This document shows positions 35,184 through 44,662 of a stretch of DNA of 64,000 nucleotides, piece after piece; position 1 is the stretch's first letter, and every line of letters starts with the position of its first letter. A program made the translations under genes and the position numbers. Location: NCBI RefSeq assembly GCF_900109655.1, contig NZ_FOAT01000014.1:34975-98974 (forward strand), given 5' to 3'. The notes under the pieces are model-generated. The model saw only the letters and a program-made list of their open reading frames with translations, did no database searches and had not been told where the DNA came from. Source of the DNA: Hominimerdicola alba (GTDB lineage Bacteria; Bacillota; Clostridia; Oscillospirales; Ruminococcaceae).

Positions 35184-35215
35184 TAGAATTGTTTGATGTT
35201 TTAGTGTATAATTAA
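35184..35215 (+). promoter_or_regulatory. Probable promoter of the pectate lyase gene
   Basis: TATAAT at 35207-35212 with a weak TAGAAT at 35184-35189 (17 bp). The 16-nt box TTTAGTGTATAATTAA (35200-35215) recurs before the sigma factor gene at 50494-50509. The rest of 34918-35183 is very AT-rich with nothing else seen. Confidence 0.55.
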
Positions 35216-35294
35216 CATTGTTAGGAGGATATTAACCTCATTAACATCAGAATGGAATATAAAAATCTGAAAACAAAAGGAGAGCTGATCAATT

Positions 35295-38200
35295 ATGAAA
35301 GCTATAATCATGAGAAAGACAATGGCGACACTTATGGCAACTGCCGTTGTTGCATCGTCTTTCGGTGCAGGGGTCATCAATTCCGATAACGGCGCTCTGT
35401 TTGGCGTGAACAGCATTATCGCAAACGCTGAAAGCACCTCATCGGTAACCGTAACAGCTTCGGCAGGATACGCAGAAGGCGCTTATGCCGAATGGAAAGC
35501 AGTTTCCGGAGCTTCGGGATACAATGTATATGCCGACGGATACAAGCTTGATTCGATGCTTATACGCCAGTATTCTTCATGCTTCCGTGCAGACGCTCTT
35601 GGTCTGAAGTCGGGCAGCCATACGCTGAAGATCGTTCCTATCATAAACGGCAAAGAGGATTCCTCCAAGTCCGCATCAGTGAATGTGAACACATCAGCCC
35701 ACGACCGTTCGGGATTCGGTTTCGTCAACGGAACATCATCGGGCGCATATAACGATAACGGCTCACTCAAAAGCAATGCAACTGTTATCTATGTTACCAA
35801 TGCAAACAAGGATTCCGTCACTGTTACCATGCCCGACAAGAAAGGCAATTCAACATCTTTAACAGGCGTGCAGAATATCCTTACCAACTTGAAGAGCAAC
35901 AGCAAGGTAGGTCCTGTCTGCATACGTTTCATCGGCAACATTCAGGATCCTGCAAATATGCCCAGCGGAGACCTTTATGTTGATGCTATAACCTGCGGTC
36001 TTACCATCGAGGGTATCGGCAAGGACGCAACTTTCAACGGTTTCGGTATCGTTGTAAAGAATTCTTCAAATGTTGAGATCAGAAATCTCGGTTTCATGAA
36101 CTGCAACAGTTCCGAGGGCGATAACGTCGGCCTGCAGCAGAAGAATGATCATGTCTGGGTACACCACTGCGATATGTTCTACGGCGATGCAGGTTCTGAT
36201 GCCGATCAGGCTAAGGGCGACGGCGCACTTGATACCAAAACATCCAGCTATATCACCCACTCATACAATCATTTCTGGGATAACGGCAAGTGCAATCTCC
36301 AGGGTATGAAGTCTGAAACTACCAGCAACTATATCACATATCATCACAACTGGTATGACCACTCAGACTCCCGCCACCCAAGAATTCGTACCTGTACAGT
36401 ACACATTTATAATAACTACTTTGACGGCAACGCAAAATACGGTGTCGGCATGACTCTCGGCGGTTCTGCTTTCGTTGAGAACAACTATTTCCGCAACTGC
36501 AAGTACCCCATGCTGATATCCATGCAGGGTTCTGATAACGCAACAGGCGGAACATTCTCAGGAGAAAACGGCGGTGTGATAAAGTCCTACAACAACAAGG
36601 TAACAGGCGACAAGACCAAGGGCTATGTTACCTATCAGCAGAATTCCACCGATTTTGACGCTTATGAGGCCAAAAGTGCGACCGAGCAGGTTCCTTCCTA
36701 TGTAAAGGCAAAGCAGGGCGGCAGCACTTACAACAATTTTGAAACTTCAAGCGTGATGTACAAATACTCCGCACAGAGCCCCGATGCTGCCGCTGAGACC
36801 GTAAAAGCAAATGCCGGACGTGTTCAGGGCGGCGATTTCAAGTGGACATTCAACAATTCCGTTGATGATGAGAGTGCCTCTTTAAATACAGGTCTGAAAT
36901 CTGCACTGAAATCCTACAAGGATTCCATCGTGGCAATCGGTTCGGGATTCTCCGATTCGACAACACCCTCAAACAACGATTCATCAAGCAGCTCTAAGCC
37001 AGATGATTCCAGCAGTTCAAAGCCTGACAGCTCAAGCGGTTCTCAGACTTCGGTACCTGCATCATCGAATGTACATAACTTTACAACTAACGGCACAAAC
37101 AGCAGTTTCTTCTCCATCACGGGCAACCTCTCGACTTCCAAGGGAACTGTAAACTACGGCGGTCAGACCCTAACCCAGTGCCTGAAAATCGAAAGCGCCA
37201 CAAGCATCAGCTTCAACGCTCCCGCGGCTGGCAAGCTGACACTCGTTTTTGTCGAGAGCACAGGCAATATCAAGCTGGACGGCAACAAGCTGACAGCATC
37301 AAACGGCGTTATCACAGCTGACGTTTCCGCAGGCAGCCACACCCTCACAAAGGCAGACACTGCAAACCTGTTCTACATGGCTTACTCAACTCAGGGCGGC
37401 TCTTCCTATCAGCAGCCCGATGACAGCTCACAGAGCGGCGGAAACAACGGCGGTAATAACAGCGGCAACACAGGTGGAAACACAGGCGGAAATAACAGCA
37501 GCACAACAATAAACGGCGTAAAAGCTGTAAGCGCAGGCGGCTGGAACGAAAGTCTGTACGTTGTATTCTCCGGTCTTAGTGATTCTGATGTTACAGGCGT
37601 TTCATATTCGGGCAAGGTATCGGGCAAGCTGACAGGCAACGACCTTAACTATCTGGTACGTGATACCTCTGCAGGTCTGAGAGTTGATATACCCGGCGTA
37701 CCCGCAGGTACTTATTCCGTTACCTTGAACACCACAAAGGGCACAATCGTCCAGAGCGGATTGCAGGTAAATGCACAGGACCGTTCAGGCTACGCACACT
37801 ACAATTACACCGCAGGTGTTGGCGCATACAACGATAACGGTACGCTGAAATCCAACGCTATCGTCCTCTACGTTACCAACAGCAACAAGGATACAGTTTC
37901 CGTTACTTCCAAGGACGGCACAACCGTTACCGGTATCGGCAACATACTCAACTCTGTCGGTCAGGACGCAGGAAGCGGTAAAACTTCCAACGGCGGTAAG
38001 GCCAATTCCAATAAAGGCATCATCAAGAAGCTGGCTCAGGACGGTACACCTCTTGTTATACGTATAATCGGAGATGTCAAGGCTCCTTCGGGTCTTACAG
38101 CTTATGACTCCATAGATTACGGCGGAAGTGTCGGCGACAACGGCTACATGGCAAGAATGAAGTCGGGCAAGGATATCACCATCGAGGGTATCGGCACTGA

Positions 38201-39317
38201 CGCTACTATCAACGGCTGGGGATTCCATTTCATCTGTGAATCTTCGGCTCCAAGTCTCGGAAAGAGCTTTGAAGTTAAGAATATCGCATTCAAGAACGTT
38301 CCCGAGGACTGCATAGGCATGGAGGGCGTTCAGGAAAGCTCAACACTGACAGCTTCCGTTGAAAGATGCTGGATACACAACTGCGAATTCTACGCACCTT
38401 CAATATCTAATCCTGCTGAATCAGATAAGGCAGGCGGCGATGGTGCCTGCGATTTCAAGCGTGGTCAGTACTTCACAAACAGCTACTGCTACTATCAGGG
38501 CTACCACAAGACGAACCTCGTTGGTTCCTCCGACAGCAGCCTGCAGTACCACCTGACTTATCATCACAACTACTGGAACAAGTGCGAATCCAGAGGACCT
38601 CTGGCTCGTCAGGCAAACATTCATATGTACAACAACATATTCAGCGGACAGACAAGCTACTGCATGAACCCGAGAGCAAATGCCTACATTTTCTCCGAGT
38701 ACAATATCTTTGATAGCTGCAAGAACCCTATGCAGGTAAAACTGGGCGCAGTAAAGAGCTTCAATGACGTATTCAACAACTGCAAGGGCGATATGCAGGG
38801 CACTATCGTATCAAGCAAGAGCACCAAGGTAAACACCGATAACAAGTATGCAAACTTTGATACGAACTCATCTATCTGCTACATCCCATCGGGCAATTAC
38901 TTCCTCCAGACAGATACATCGAAGCTTGCATCTTACTTTGATGTTTACGGCGGAACTCTCGATGAGACCACAGTAGTAAACGGCTCGACTTCTTCGTCGG
39001 GTACAACTCAACAGCCTTCTACTCTTGATCCCAATGTTTATCCTGTGATAAAGTCTATCGATTACAACGAACAATATCACCAGATAAGATTCACATGGAA
39101 TCCTGTTCAGGGCGCTACAAACTACGGTATAGCTGTATTCCTTGCAGGCAAGTGGAGAGTTCAGACTTCTGCTATCCCTGCATCTACCCTCAGCTTTACA
39201 ACCCCCAAGAACCTCACTCCCAATCTGACTTATAGAGTAGCTATCGCAGCCAAGGTCAATGGCGAGTGGACATCAACAGCTTCTATCAAGCACGCTGTTA
39301 CAGTTACTGTAAGGTAA
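35295..39317 (+). CDS. Secreted double pectate lyase (two PL1 domains)
   Basis: The 1340-residue protein has a signal peptide (to about residue 45) and an N-terminal Fn3-like module. PL1 domain one (about 135-480) has HHNWYDHSDSRHPRIR with the presumed catalytic Arg360. A Ser/Asp-rich linker, a beta-sandwich module (about 595-700), a Gly/Asn linker and an Ig-like part follow. PL1 domain two (about 830-1230) has HHNYWNKCESRGPLAR with Arg1100, and a Fn3-like C-terminal module ends the protein. PL1 enzymes cut polygalacturonate by Ca-dependent beta-elimination. No dockerin is present; the C-terminal module may tether it, as CBM37-like modules do in R. albus, but I cannot confirm that family. Confidence 0.93.
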   Translation: MKAIIMRKTMATLMATAVVASSFGAGVINSDNGALFGVNSIIANAESTSSVTVTASAGYAEGAYAEWKAVSGASGYNVYADGYKLDSMLIRQYSSCFRADALGLKSGSHTLKIVPIINGKEDSSKSASVNVNTSAHDRSGFGFVNGTSSGAYNDNGSLKSNATVIYVTNANKDSVTVTMPDKKGNSTSLTGVQNILTNLKSNSKVGPVCIRFIGNIQDPANMPSGDLYVDAITCGLTIEGIGKDATFNGFGIVVKNSSNVEIRNLGFMNCNSSEGDNVGLQQKNDHVWVHHCDMFYGDAGSDADQAKGDGALDTKTSSYITHSYNHFWDNGKCNLQGMKSETTSNYITYHHNWYDHSDSRHPRIRTCTVHIYNNYFDGNAKYGVGMTLGGSAFVENNYFRNCKYPMLISMQGSDNATGGTFSGENGGVIKSYNNKVTGDKTKGYVTYQQNSTDFDAYEAKSATEQVPSYVKAKQGGSTYNNFETSSVMYKYSAQSPDAAAETVKANAGRVQGGDFKWTFNNSVDDESASLNTGLKSALKSYKDSIVAIGSGFSDSTTPSNNDSSSSSKPDDSSSSKPDSSSGSQTSVPASSNVHNFTTNGTNSSFFSITGNLSTSKGTVNYGGQTLTQCLKIESATSISFNAPAAGKLTLVFVESTGNIKLDGNKLTASNGVITADVSAGSHTLTKADTANLFYMAYSTQGGSSYQQPDDSSQSGGNNGGNNSGNTGGNTGGNNSSTTINGVKAVSAGGWNESLYVVFSGLSDSDVTGVSYSGKVSGKLTGNDLNYLVRDTSAGLRVDIPGVPAGTYSVTLNTTKGTIVQSGLQVNAQDRSGYAHYNYTAGVGAYNDNGTLKSNAIVLYVTNSNKDTVSVTSKDGTTVTGIGNILNSVGQDAGSGKTSNGGKANSNKGIIKKLAQDGTPLVIRIIGDVKAPSGLTAYDSIDYGGSVGDNGYMARMKSGKDITIEGIGTDATINGWGFHFICESSAPSLGKSFEVKNIAFKNVPEDCIGMEGVQESSTLTASVERCWIHNCEFYAPSISNPAESDKAGGDGACDFKRGQYFTNSYCYYQGYHKTNLVGSSDSSLQYHLTYHHNYWNKCESRGPLARQANIHMYNNIFSGQTSYCMNPRANAYIFSEYNIFDSCKNPMQVKLGAVKSFNDVFNNCKGDMQGTIVSSKSTKVNTDNKYANFDTNSSICYIPSGNYFLQTDTSKLASYFDVYGGTLDETTVVNGSTSSSGTTQQPSTLDPNVYPVIKSIDYNEQYHQIRFTWNPVQGATNYGIAVFLAGKWRVQTSAIPASTLSFTTPKNLTPNLTYRVAIAAKVNGEWTSTASIKHAVTVTVR

Positions 39318-39344
39318 ACATAGGAAAGAACCATCCTTAAAATG

Positions 39345-39386
39345 AAGATCGCGCCTAGTCACTTTGTACGAGGCGCGATCTTTATT
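39345..39386 (+). terminator. Terminator of the pectate lyase gene
   Basis: GATCGCGCC (39347-39355) pairs with GGCGCGATC (39372-39380), followed by TTTATT. Confidence 0.85.
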
Positions 39387-39388
39387 AG

Positions 39389-39417
39389 TTGACTTTTTAT
39401 CAATCAGAAAGTATAAT
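39389..39417 (+). promoter_or_regulatory. Promoter of the CHAP-like gene
   Basis: TTGACT (39389-39394), 17 bp, TATAAT (39412-39417). It overlaps the 5' part of the longer open frame, fixing the start at 39455. Confidence 0.85.
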
Positions 39418-39454
39418 GTTATCAGAATACACTAAAGATCACAGCGGAGGTATT

Positions 39455-39985
39455 ATGGAAAAAGCAACAAGAAAACACCTTGCCGATATCGCAAAAGTGA
39501 ACGCTCAGCTACCGCTTCATGGTTTTGTAAAGGGCGAAGCATCGAACCTCTATAGAATGATCCGACATTTTCCCGACTGGACTTTAGAAGAAGCTGACGG
39601 ACTTTGGTGCGCAGCTTTCGTTTATCATTGCTGTATCGAAGCTGGTTTTGAAATACCGATACGTCCTGCCGAATGTCAAACCTGCCATCTGGCAGGTTGC
39701 ATCGCATGGGAAGAATTTGCACTGGGCGATGAGCGCATCGGTTATCATAAGATTGGTGATGGTTTTGTTCCCGAAGTTGGAGATATCGTGCTATTCGACC
39801 GCGTCTTTGAAAACTGCGAGCATGACCATATCGGTATCGTCATTGAAGTTCGCAGAGATTCAATACTGACCGCAGAGGGAAATGTCGGCAACATTTCTGC
39901 GATAATAAAACGTCCGCCGGATGAGCATATCCGCGCATTTATCAGACTTCCTGATGGATACAGATATTTTGAACCAAACACATAA
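39455..39985 (+). CDS. CHAP/NlpC-like cysteine amidase-fold protein, cytoplasmic
   Basis: From ATG 39455 (GGAGGT 4-5 nt before) the product has 176 residues without signal peptide. The Cys in LWCAAFVYHC and the His in HDHIGIVIE, with GDIVLFDR between, match the CHAP/NlpC active-site order. CHAP domains hydrolyse peptide or amidated bonds, often in peptidoglycan. The absence of an export signal and of wall-binding modules suggests another substrate or a partner-dependent role. Monocistronic. Confidence 0.8.
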   Translation: MEKATRKHLADIAKVNAQLPLHGFVKGEASNLYRMIRHFPDWTLEEADGLWCAAFVYHCCIEAGFEIPIRPAECQTCHLAGCIAWEEFALGDERIGYHKIGDGFVPEVGDIVLFDRVFENCEHDHIGIVIEVRRDSILTAEGNVGNISAIIKRPPDEHIRAFIRLPDGYRYFEPNT

Positions 39986-39988
39986 ATC

Positions 39989-40016
39989 CAGCCCCGAGGA
40001 ATATTTCCTCGGGGCT
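39989..40016. terminator. Bidirectional hairpin between CHAP-like and AraC genes
   Basis: CAGCCCCGAGGAA and TTCCTCGGGGCTG form a 13-bp perfect stem with a 2-nt core loop. T-runs are weak on both sides, but its position between convergent genes fits a terminator. Confidence 0.7.
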
Positions 40017-40056
40017 GAATCCATATCTACAAATGGGGTTTGATGTAAACTATATT

Positions 40057-40806
40057 TTATGCGCCTGCCGAATGCATGGCGGCGTAATTTTTCGGAGAAC
40101 ATCCGAAATTCTTCTTGAACACGCGCGAGAAATAGAGTGAATCGGAATAACCGCATATATACGCTATCTCGGAAATATTCTGCTCAACAGTATCAGGGGA
40201 GCAAAGAAGCTTCTCTGCCATATGTATCCTCAGATTTGTCAGATAGCTGTGGGGTGTCATACCCATTTCACTCTTGAAAAGCTTGCGCAGATAATCGTAG
40301 CTGAAAGGTATCGTGCGCAGATACGTGTCAAGTTCGTAGTCGCAGTCTGTGAAATTCTGCATTATATTGCTCTTGATCTCATCCACCACGTCACGCAGAG
40401 GTTTTGTATTGCTGAAAGCCGTGACGTAATTGGCGATAAGGTCACCGAAAGCAGCCATAATCGGCTGTCTGCTGTTGATATCACTGTTGAAGAAATAGAA
40501 AGCGTCCTTGAAGCTACCCATGATATGCTGCTCAGCATCATCAGATATAAGCAGAGGTTCCTTGAAATTGAAAGTCGCATCGGTAATATTTATATGGATA
40601 TTTGTGAAACCCTCATCGCTATTATTAGCGTGTACAACATGGGGCGGGATTATCACAAGATCCCCTGAGTTATACTCGATGGTGCTGTCTTCAAATTCAA
40701 ATCTGCCCTGACCGCCCGTGCAGTATACAAGCTCCCACTCTTCATGAAAATGCTGCTTGCAGGTAAAAGTAGTCATATTCCTGCCTACATAAATGATATT
40801 ATTCAT
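40057..40806 (-). CDS. AraC-family transcription regulator
   Basis: The ATG at 40806 (GGGGGAAG upstream) gives 249 residues. Residues about 8-95 form an AraC-type cupin (HFHEEWELVYCTGGQG, IIPPHVVHAN). The C-terminal 100 residues hold two helix-turn-helix motifs, with ISEIAYICGYSDSLYFSRVF as the second. Such proteins sense sugars and activate or repress enzyme and uptake genes. It lies between the pectate lyase and the acetylesterase/ABC genes, so oligogalacturonate or rhamnogalacturonan control is plausible but inferred. Confidence 0.9.
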   Translation of the reverse strand: MNNIIYVGRNMTTFTCKQHFHEEWELVYCTGGQGRFEFEDSTIEYNSGDLVIIPPHVVHANNSDEGFTNIHINITDATFNFKEPLLISDDAEQHIMGSFKDAFYFFNSDINSRQPIMAAFGDLIANYVTAFSNTKPLRDVVDEIKSNIMQNFTDCDYELDTYLRTIPFSYDYLRKLFKSEMGMTPHSYLTNLRIHMAEKLLCSPDTVEQNISEIAYICGYSDSLYFSRVFKKNFGCSPKNYAAMHSAGA

Positions 40807-40848
40807 TGTTCTTCCCCCTATTCGGATAACTTTGGCCAAGAAACTGTC

Positions 40849-40878
40849 ATTTTATCCGCTGTGCAAGAAATACGGCAA
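40849..40878 (-). promoter_or_regulatory. Promoter of the AraC-family gene
   Basis: Minus strand: TTGCCG (40878-40873), 18 bp, TAAAAT (40854-40849). Confidence 0.6.
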
Positions 40879-41136
40879 TATGAAACAGACATCACTATAT
40901 CTTATCGGTATAAAATTTTCCGATATCTAATTTGTCAATCTTTATATGTCCGACAAACATCAGCCGAACACATACAAGAATATTCTACCGTTTTTTATGC
41001 ACATTTAATACCCACATTCCAAAAATTCCTTACTTTTTCGGACAATTATTCTTTTCATTGAATATAATTAAATTATATCACCTTGATATTTTAAAGTCAA
41101 TAGTTTTAACAAAGTACGTATTTCCGATTAACCAAC

Positions 41137-41177
41137 TTTGTTGAACTTAACATTAATCAACAATGGGATTTGTTGAA
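41137..41177. repeat. Direct repeat in the AraC/acetylesterase intergenic region
   Basis: TTTGTTGAA occurs at 41137-41145 and 41169-41177, 32 bp apart (about three helix turns), with ATCAAC between. The spacing fits an AraC-type binding site, but the site lies about 200 bp from the acetylesterase promoter. The rest of 40879-41369 is AT-rich and shows nothing else. Confidence 0.4.
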
Positions 41178-41369
41178 TATCACACGAGTTATTGTTAAGT
41201 TATGTGATAATATTATCCTATAAAAATATATTCTCCGATAAATAATTCCCCTGCCATCCATGATATGCCCCAAATTCCGCATGATATCGCCAAGGCACTA
41301 TATTACATAAAATCTCAACGAATCATGCGAGAATATGTAAATAATCCACTATTTTTTAAAAATAATAGA

Positions 41370-41399
41370 TTGACAACGAAATATGTTATATGATATAAT
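41370..41399 (+). promoter_or_regulatory. Promoter of the acetylesterase gene
   Basis: TTGACA (41370-41375), 18 bp, TATAAT (41394-41399). Confidence 0.75.
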
Positions 41400-41454
41400 T
41401 AATATAATGGTGGTACTATGGATACAATACCATATTTTGAATGGAGGTAATTGA

Positions 41455-44454
41455 ATGAATCTGTTTCACAGAAAGAAAGTGTCACGCACTTCACGTGTGC
41501 TAAGCGGTGTGACATCAGCTATGATGGCACTTTCGGCTTTTTCGGGTCTTTCGGCAGGCACAGCTATCAAAGCTTCTGCCGCAACGACTAACTGGAAATT
41601 CGACCTTGGCGGCAATGGCTCCGCAAGCGGATATACAGGTGTTTCCGCTTATGACGGTTATAACAGCTCCAGGGGCTACGGCTTTTCGGGCAGCGTTTCA
41701 AACGTCAGTGCAGGCGGCTACGGCGCACTTTCCGATGCGGTAAAATTCACGGGAGGTACTTTTAATGTTGATCTTCCCAGAGGACTTTATCAGCTGACAG
41801 TCACAACAGGCAACAGCCCGCGAACTACAATTAAAGTCGAGGGTATGTTACAGATGATAAACCTTACGGGCAACAACGCTACCGAGACCATACAGGTACC
41901 TGTAACGGACGGTCAGCTGAATATCGAGGCTGTGGCAGGTATGAACAAAGCTGATTACACTATCTCAACAATTGAGATAACCCAGCTGAATACCACGGGC
42001 GAGATGAAGCCGACTATATGGATATGCGGCGATTCCACCGTTGCTAACTACTACAACACTTCAGATGACAAACAGCACGGCTGGGGTCAGTACCTGAACA
42101 ACTACGTGAACACCAATGTCTTTGAAGTCCGTAATCTTGCTTCAAGCGGACAGTATGCCAAAGGCTTTTATCAGGATGGTCAGTTCGCACCGATAAAGTA
42201 TTACGGCAAGGCGGGAGATTATTACATTATCTCAATCGGTATAAACGATACCAACTATTCCAATTCTGACGAATACTACAGCGTTGTTACCAACATGGTA
42301 AAAGAAGCAAAAGCCAAGGGCATGAACGTTATCCTTGTAAAACAGCAGGGGCGTCACGGTGACATGAACCGCAATCCCAAGCTGACAGGCAGATGGTTCG
42401 GCGGACAGCTGGATACCATAGGCAAAGAGCAGAATGTCAAAGTCGTTGACCTCTTCACCGCATGGCAGAACTTCGGTTTCAGTTCAGGCGGATACGATGC
42501 CATGACTCCTTACTATGCATCTAACGACGATCTTCACCAGAGTGCCATGGGTGCTCAGAAAAATGCTGAGTTGGTAGCCGGTCTCATGAATATCGGCGAT
42601 ACCGCGATGGATACCAGCACATACTACACTTTCAAGAACATGAACAGCGGTCTTGTGATGGACGTAGCAGGCGGCAAGATGGAATCGGGTACAAATATCC
42701 AGCAGTGGAGTTCAAACGGTCAGAACAACCAGAAATGGAAACTCACCCCCTTCAATAACGGCACTACATACTATTATATACGCTCCGCCGCAAATCCCGA
42801 CTATGTACTGAAAGCTATGTCAGGATCCAACGGCGGCAATGTCGAGCTGGTTCCTTATGCAGGCAATGACAGCATGATGCTCTTCCAGTTCACCAAGCTG
42901 GGTGACGGCAGCTACTACATATCCACACGTTCTTCAAGAGATGCGTGCTTTGTTGAAGTTGATTCTGCAAGCACTTCAGCAGGCGCAAACGTTCAGCAGT
43001 GGGGCATGACCTACAACAAGTGCCAGAGATGGACAGCTGAAAAGACAACAGTTTCCGTTGAACCCGATCCTCAGCCAGTACAGGTACAGTCAAGAGTAGG
43101 CGATATCAACACAGACGGTGTGATCGATATCCTTGACCTTGTTGAACTCCAGCGCATAGCAAATAATTCCTCAAAGTACAATTCCGTACCGACTTCTGTA
43201 TGTGACATCAACGACGATAATGCTGTGAACGGCACAGATGTTCAGATAATGCATGAATACCTCGCAGGACTGAGAGCACAGCTCACCGATAACAGCCAGA
43301 ACGAACAATATACCGAACAGGTCTACTACGCAATAGACCAGACATGGTCAGAAGCAATTATCGAGACAACAAATTCAGGCTACACAAATCCAAATGGTTA
43401 TATAAATCTCGATAATACCGATACCAGTAACATCACATTCACAGTAAATGCAAACCAGACAGGCAACTATATGACCCATATCCGTTTTGCAAACGGAACA
43501 TCCGAAGACAGACCCATGAGGATATATGTAAACGGTGACACCAGCCGTTTCTGGCTGCAGTCCTTCCCCGGCACAGGCGCTTGGACTTCATGGAATGAAT
43601 TCGGCATAGTACTTCCACTTGTAAAAGGCGTCAATACCATCAAGATGGTTTCCACTGTTTCAGGCAAGGGCGGTCCCAATCTCGACTATATATCTCTCAT
43701 AAAAACCGACGAGCCTTACGCCGAGACTTACGACCCCAACAGCAATCCAAATACAAACACCAACAATAATCCCACAGTATTCATACTCGGCGATTCCACT
43801 GTACAGTCCTACCGCGCAAGCTACGCTCCTCAGCAGGGCTGGGGCTATTATCTGGCAAACTATTTCAACAGCAATGTAAATGTAGATAACCGCTCCATGG
43901 CAGGCAGAAGCAGTAAGAAAGCCTACGACGAAGGCAGATGGCAGAGCCTTGCAGACAGCCTAAAAGCAGGCGACTATGTACTGATTCAGTTCGCCATCAA
44001 CGATGCAGGCAAATCCAATGCCGACAGATATGCACCTATCTGCGGAAACGTAGATTATCCCAGCGACGGCTCCTATGAATGGTACATGACCCAGTTTATA
44101 AACGGCGCAAAGGCTAAGGGTGCTACACCCATACTTGTAACTACCGTTATCGGCATGGGCGCATATAACAGCGGTTCGGGAAGATTCACCAACAGCTACA
44201 CCGATTACTGCAACGCCTGCAAGAAGCTTGCAAGCAAGTACAGTATCCCCTGCATCGACCTGAACACAATCATGGTGAACCACTATAACTCAGTTGGCTA
44301 CAACACAGCACTTTCCTATCACCTGATGGGTGCTGTACAAGGTTCAACAGACGGCACACACTTCTGTGAAAAGGGTGCCAACATCGTGGCAGGCCTTGTA
44401 GCTCAGGCTATCAAGAATCAGCAGATATCCGGACTTTTCGGCTATGTAAAATAA
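41455..44454 (+). CDS. Secreted double SGNH (rhamnogalacturonan-acetylesterase-like) enzyme with internal dockerin
   Basis: The 999-residue protein follows TGGAGGT and has a signal peptide (to about 43). Order: a beta-module (about 46-180), SGNH domain one (about 185-380, Ser194 in GDSTV, Asp359 and His361), a ricin-B-type lectin module (about 383-530), a dockerin (about 548-610, with DINTDGVIDILDLVELQ and DINDDNAVNGTDVQIM), a CBM35-like module (about 625-755) and SGNH domain two (about 773-990, Ser781, Asp966, His969). The enzymes resemble CE12 rhamnogalacturonan acetylesterases, which remove acetyl from pectin. An internal dockerin between two catalytic units is unusual. Promoter and terminator are its own. 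Confidence 0.93.
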   Translation: MNLFHRKKVSRTSRVLSGVTSAMMALSAFSGLSAGTAIKASAATTNWKFDLGGNGSASGYTGVSAYDGYNSSRGYGFSGSVSNVSAGGYGALSDAVKFTGGTFNVDLPRGLYQLTVTTGNSPRTTIKVEGMLQMINLTGNNATETIQVPVTDGQLNIEAVAGMNKADYTISTIEITQLNTTGEMKPTIWICGDSTVANYYNTSDDKQHGWGQYLNNYVNTNVFEVRNLASSGQYAKGFYQDGQFAPIKYYGKAGDYYIISIGINDTNYSNSDEYYSVVTNMVKEAKAKGMNVILVKQQGRHGDMNRNPKLTGRWFGGQLDTIGKEQNVKVVDLFTAWQNFGFSSGGYDAMTPYYASNDDLHQSAMGAQKNAELVAGLMNIGDTAMDTSTYYTFKNMNSGLVMDVAGGKMESGTNIQQWSSNGQNNQKWKLTPFNNGTTYYYIRSAANPDYVLKAMSGSNGGNVELVPYAGNDSMMLFQFTKLGDGSYYISTRSSRDACFVEVDSASTSAGANVQQWGMTYNKCQRWTAEKTTVSVEPDPQPVQVQSRVGDINTDGVIDILDLVELQRIANNSSKYNSVPTSVCDINDDNAVNGTDVQIMHEYLAGLRAQLTDNSQNEQYTEQVYYAIDQTWSEAIIETTNSGYTNPNGYINLDNTDTSNITFTVNANQTGNYMTHIRFANGTSEDRPMRIYVNGDTSRFWLQSFPGTGAWTSWNEFGIVLPLVKGVNTIKMVSTVSGKGGPNLDYISLIKTDEPYAETYDPNSNPNTNTNNNPTVFILGDSTVQSYRASYAPQQGWGYYLANYFNSNVNVDNRSMAGRSSKKAYDEGRWQSLADSLKAGDYVLIQFAINDAGKSNADRYAPICGNVDYPSDGSYEWYMTQFINGAKAKGATPILVTTVIGMGAYNSGSGRFTNSYTDYCNACKKLASKYSIPCIDLNTIMVNHYNSVGYNTALSYHLMGAVQGSTDGTHFCEKGANIVAGLVAQAIKNQQISGLFGYVK

Positions 44455-44466
44455 TCACCAAACTCA

Positions 44467-44516
44467 AAAAGCACATTTCCGGGCAGCATTAGCGGCTCGG
44501 GAATGTGCTTTTATTT
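44467..44516 (+). terminator. Terminator of the acetylesterase gene
   Basis: AAAAGCACATTTCC pairs with GGGAATGTGCTTTT around an 18-nt loop, followed by ATTT. Confidence 0.8.
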
Positions 44517-44588
44517 GGGCTGATTATATGATCTGCTCATCGTAACTATCTTGCTATCCAAACAACCATTCCGATTAACAGCAAAAGC

Positions 44589-44625
44589 AAAAAGACACCC
44601 CCGTTGCCCAAGCAACAGAGGTGTC
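44589..44625 (-). terminator. Terminator of the sugar ABC operon
   Basis: GACACC...GTTGC pairs with GCAAC...GGTGTC with an internal loop; TTTTT follows on the minus strand. Confidence 0.75.
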
Positions 44626-44662
44626 GCGAATACTCTATTTTTATGCACCCTAAAAACAGTTA

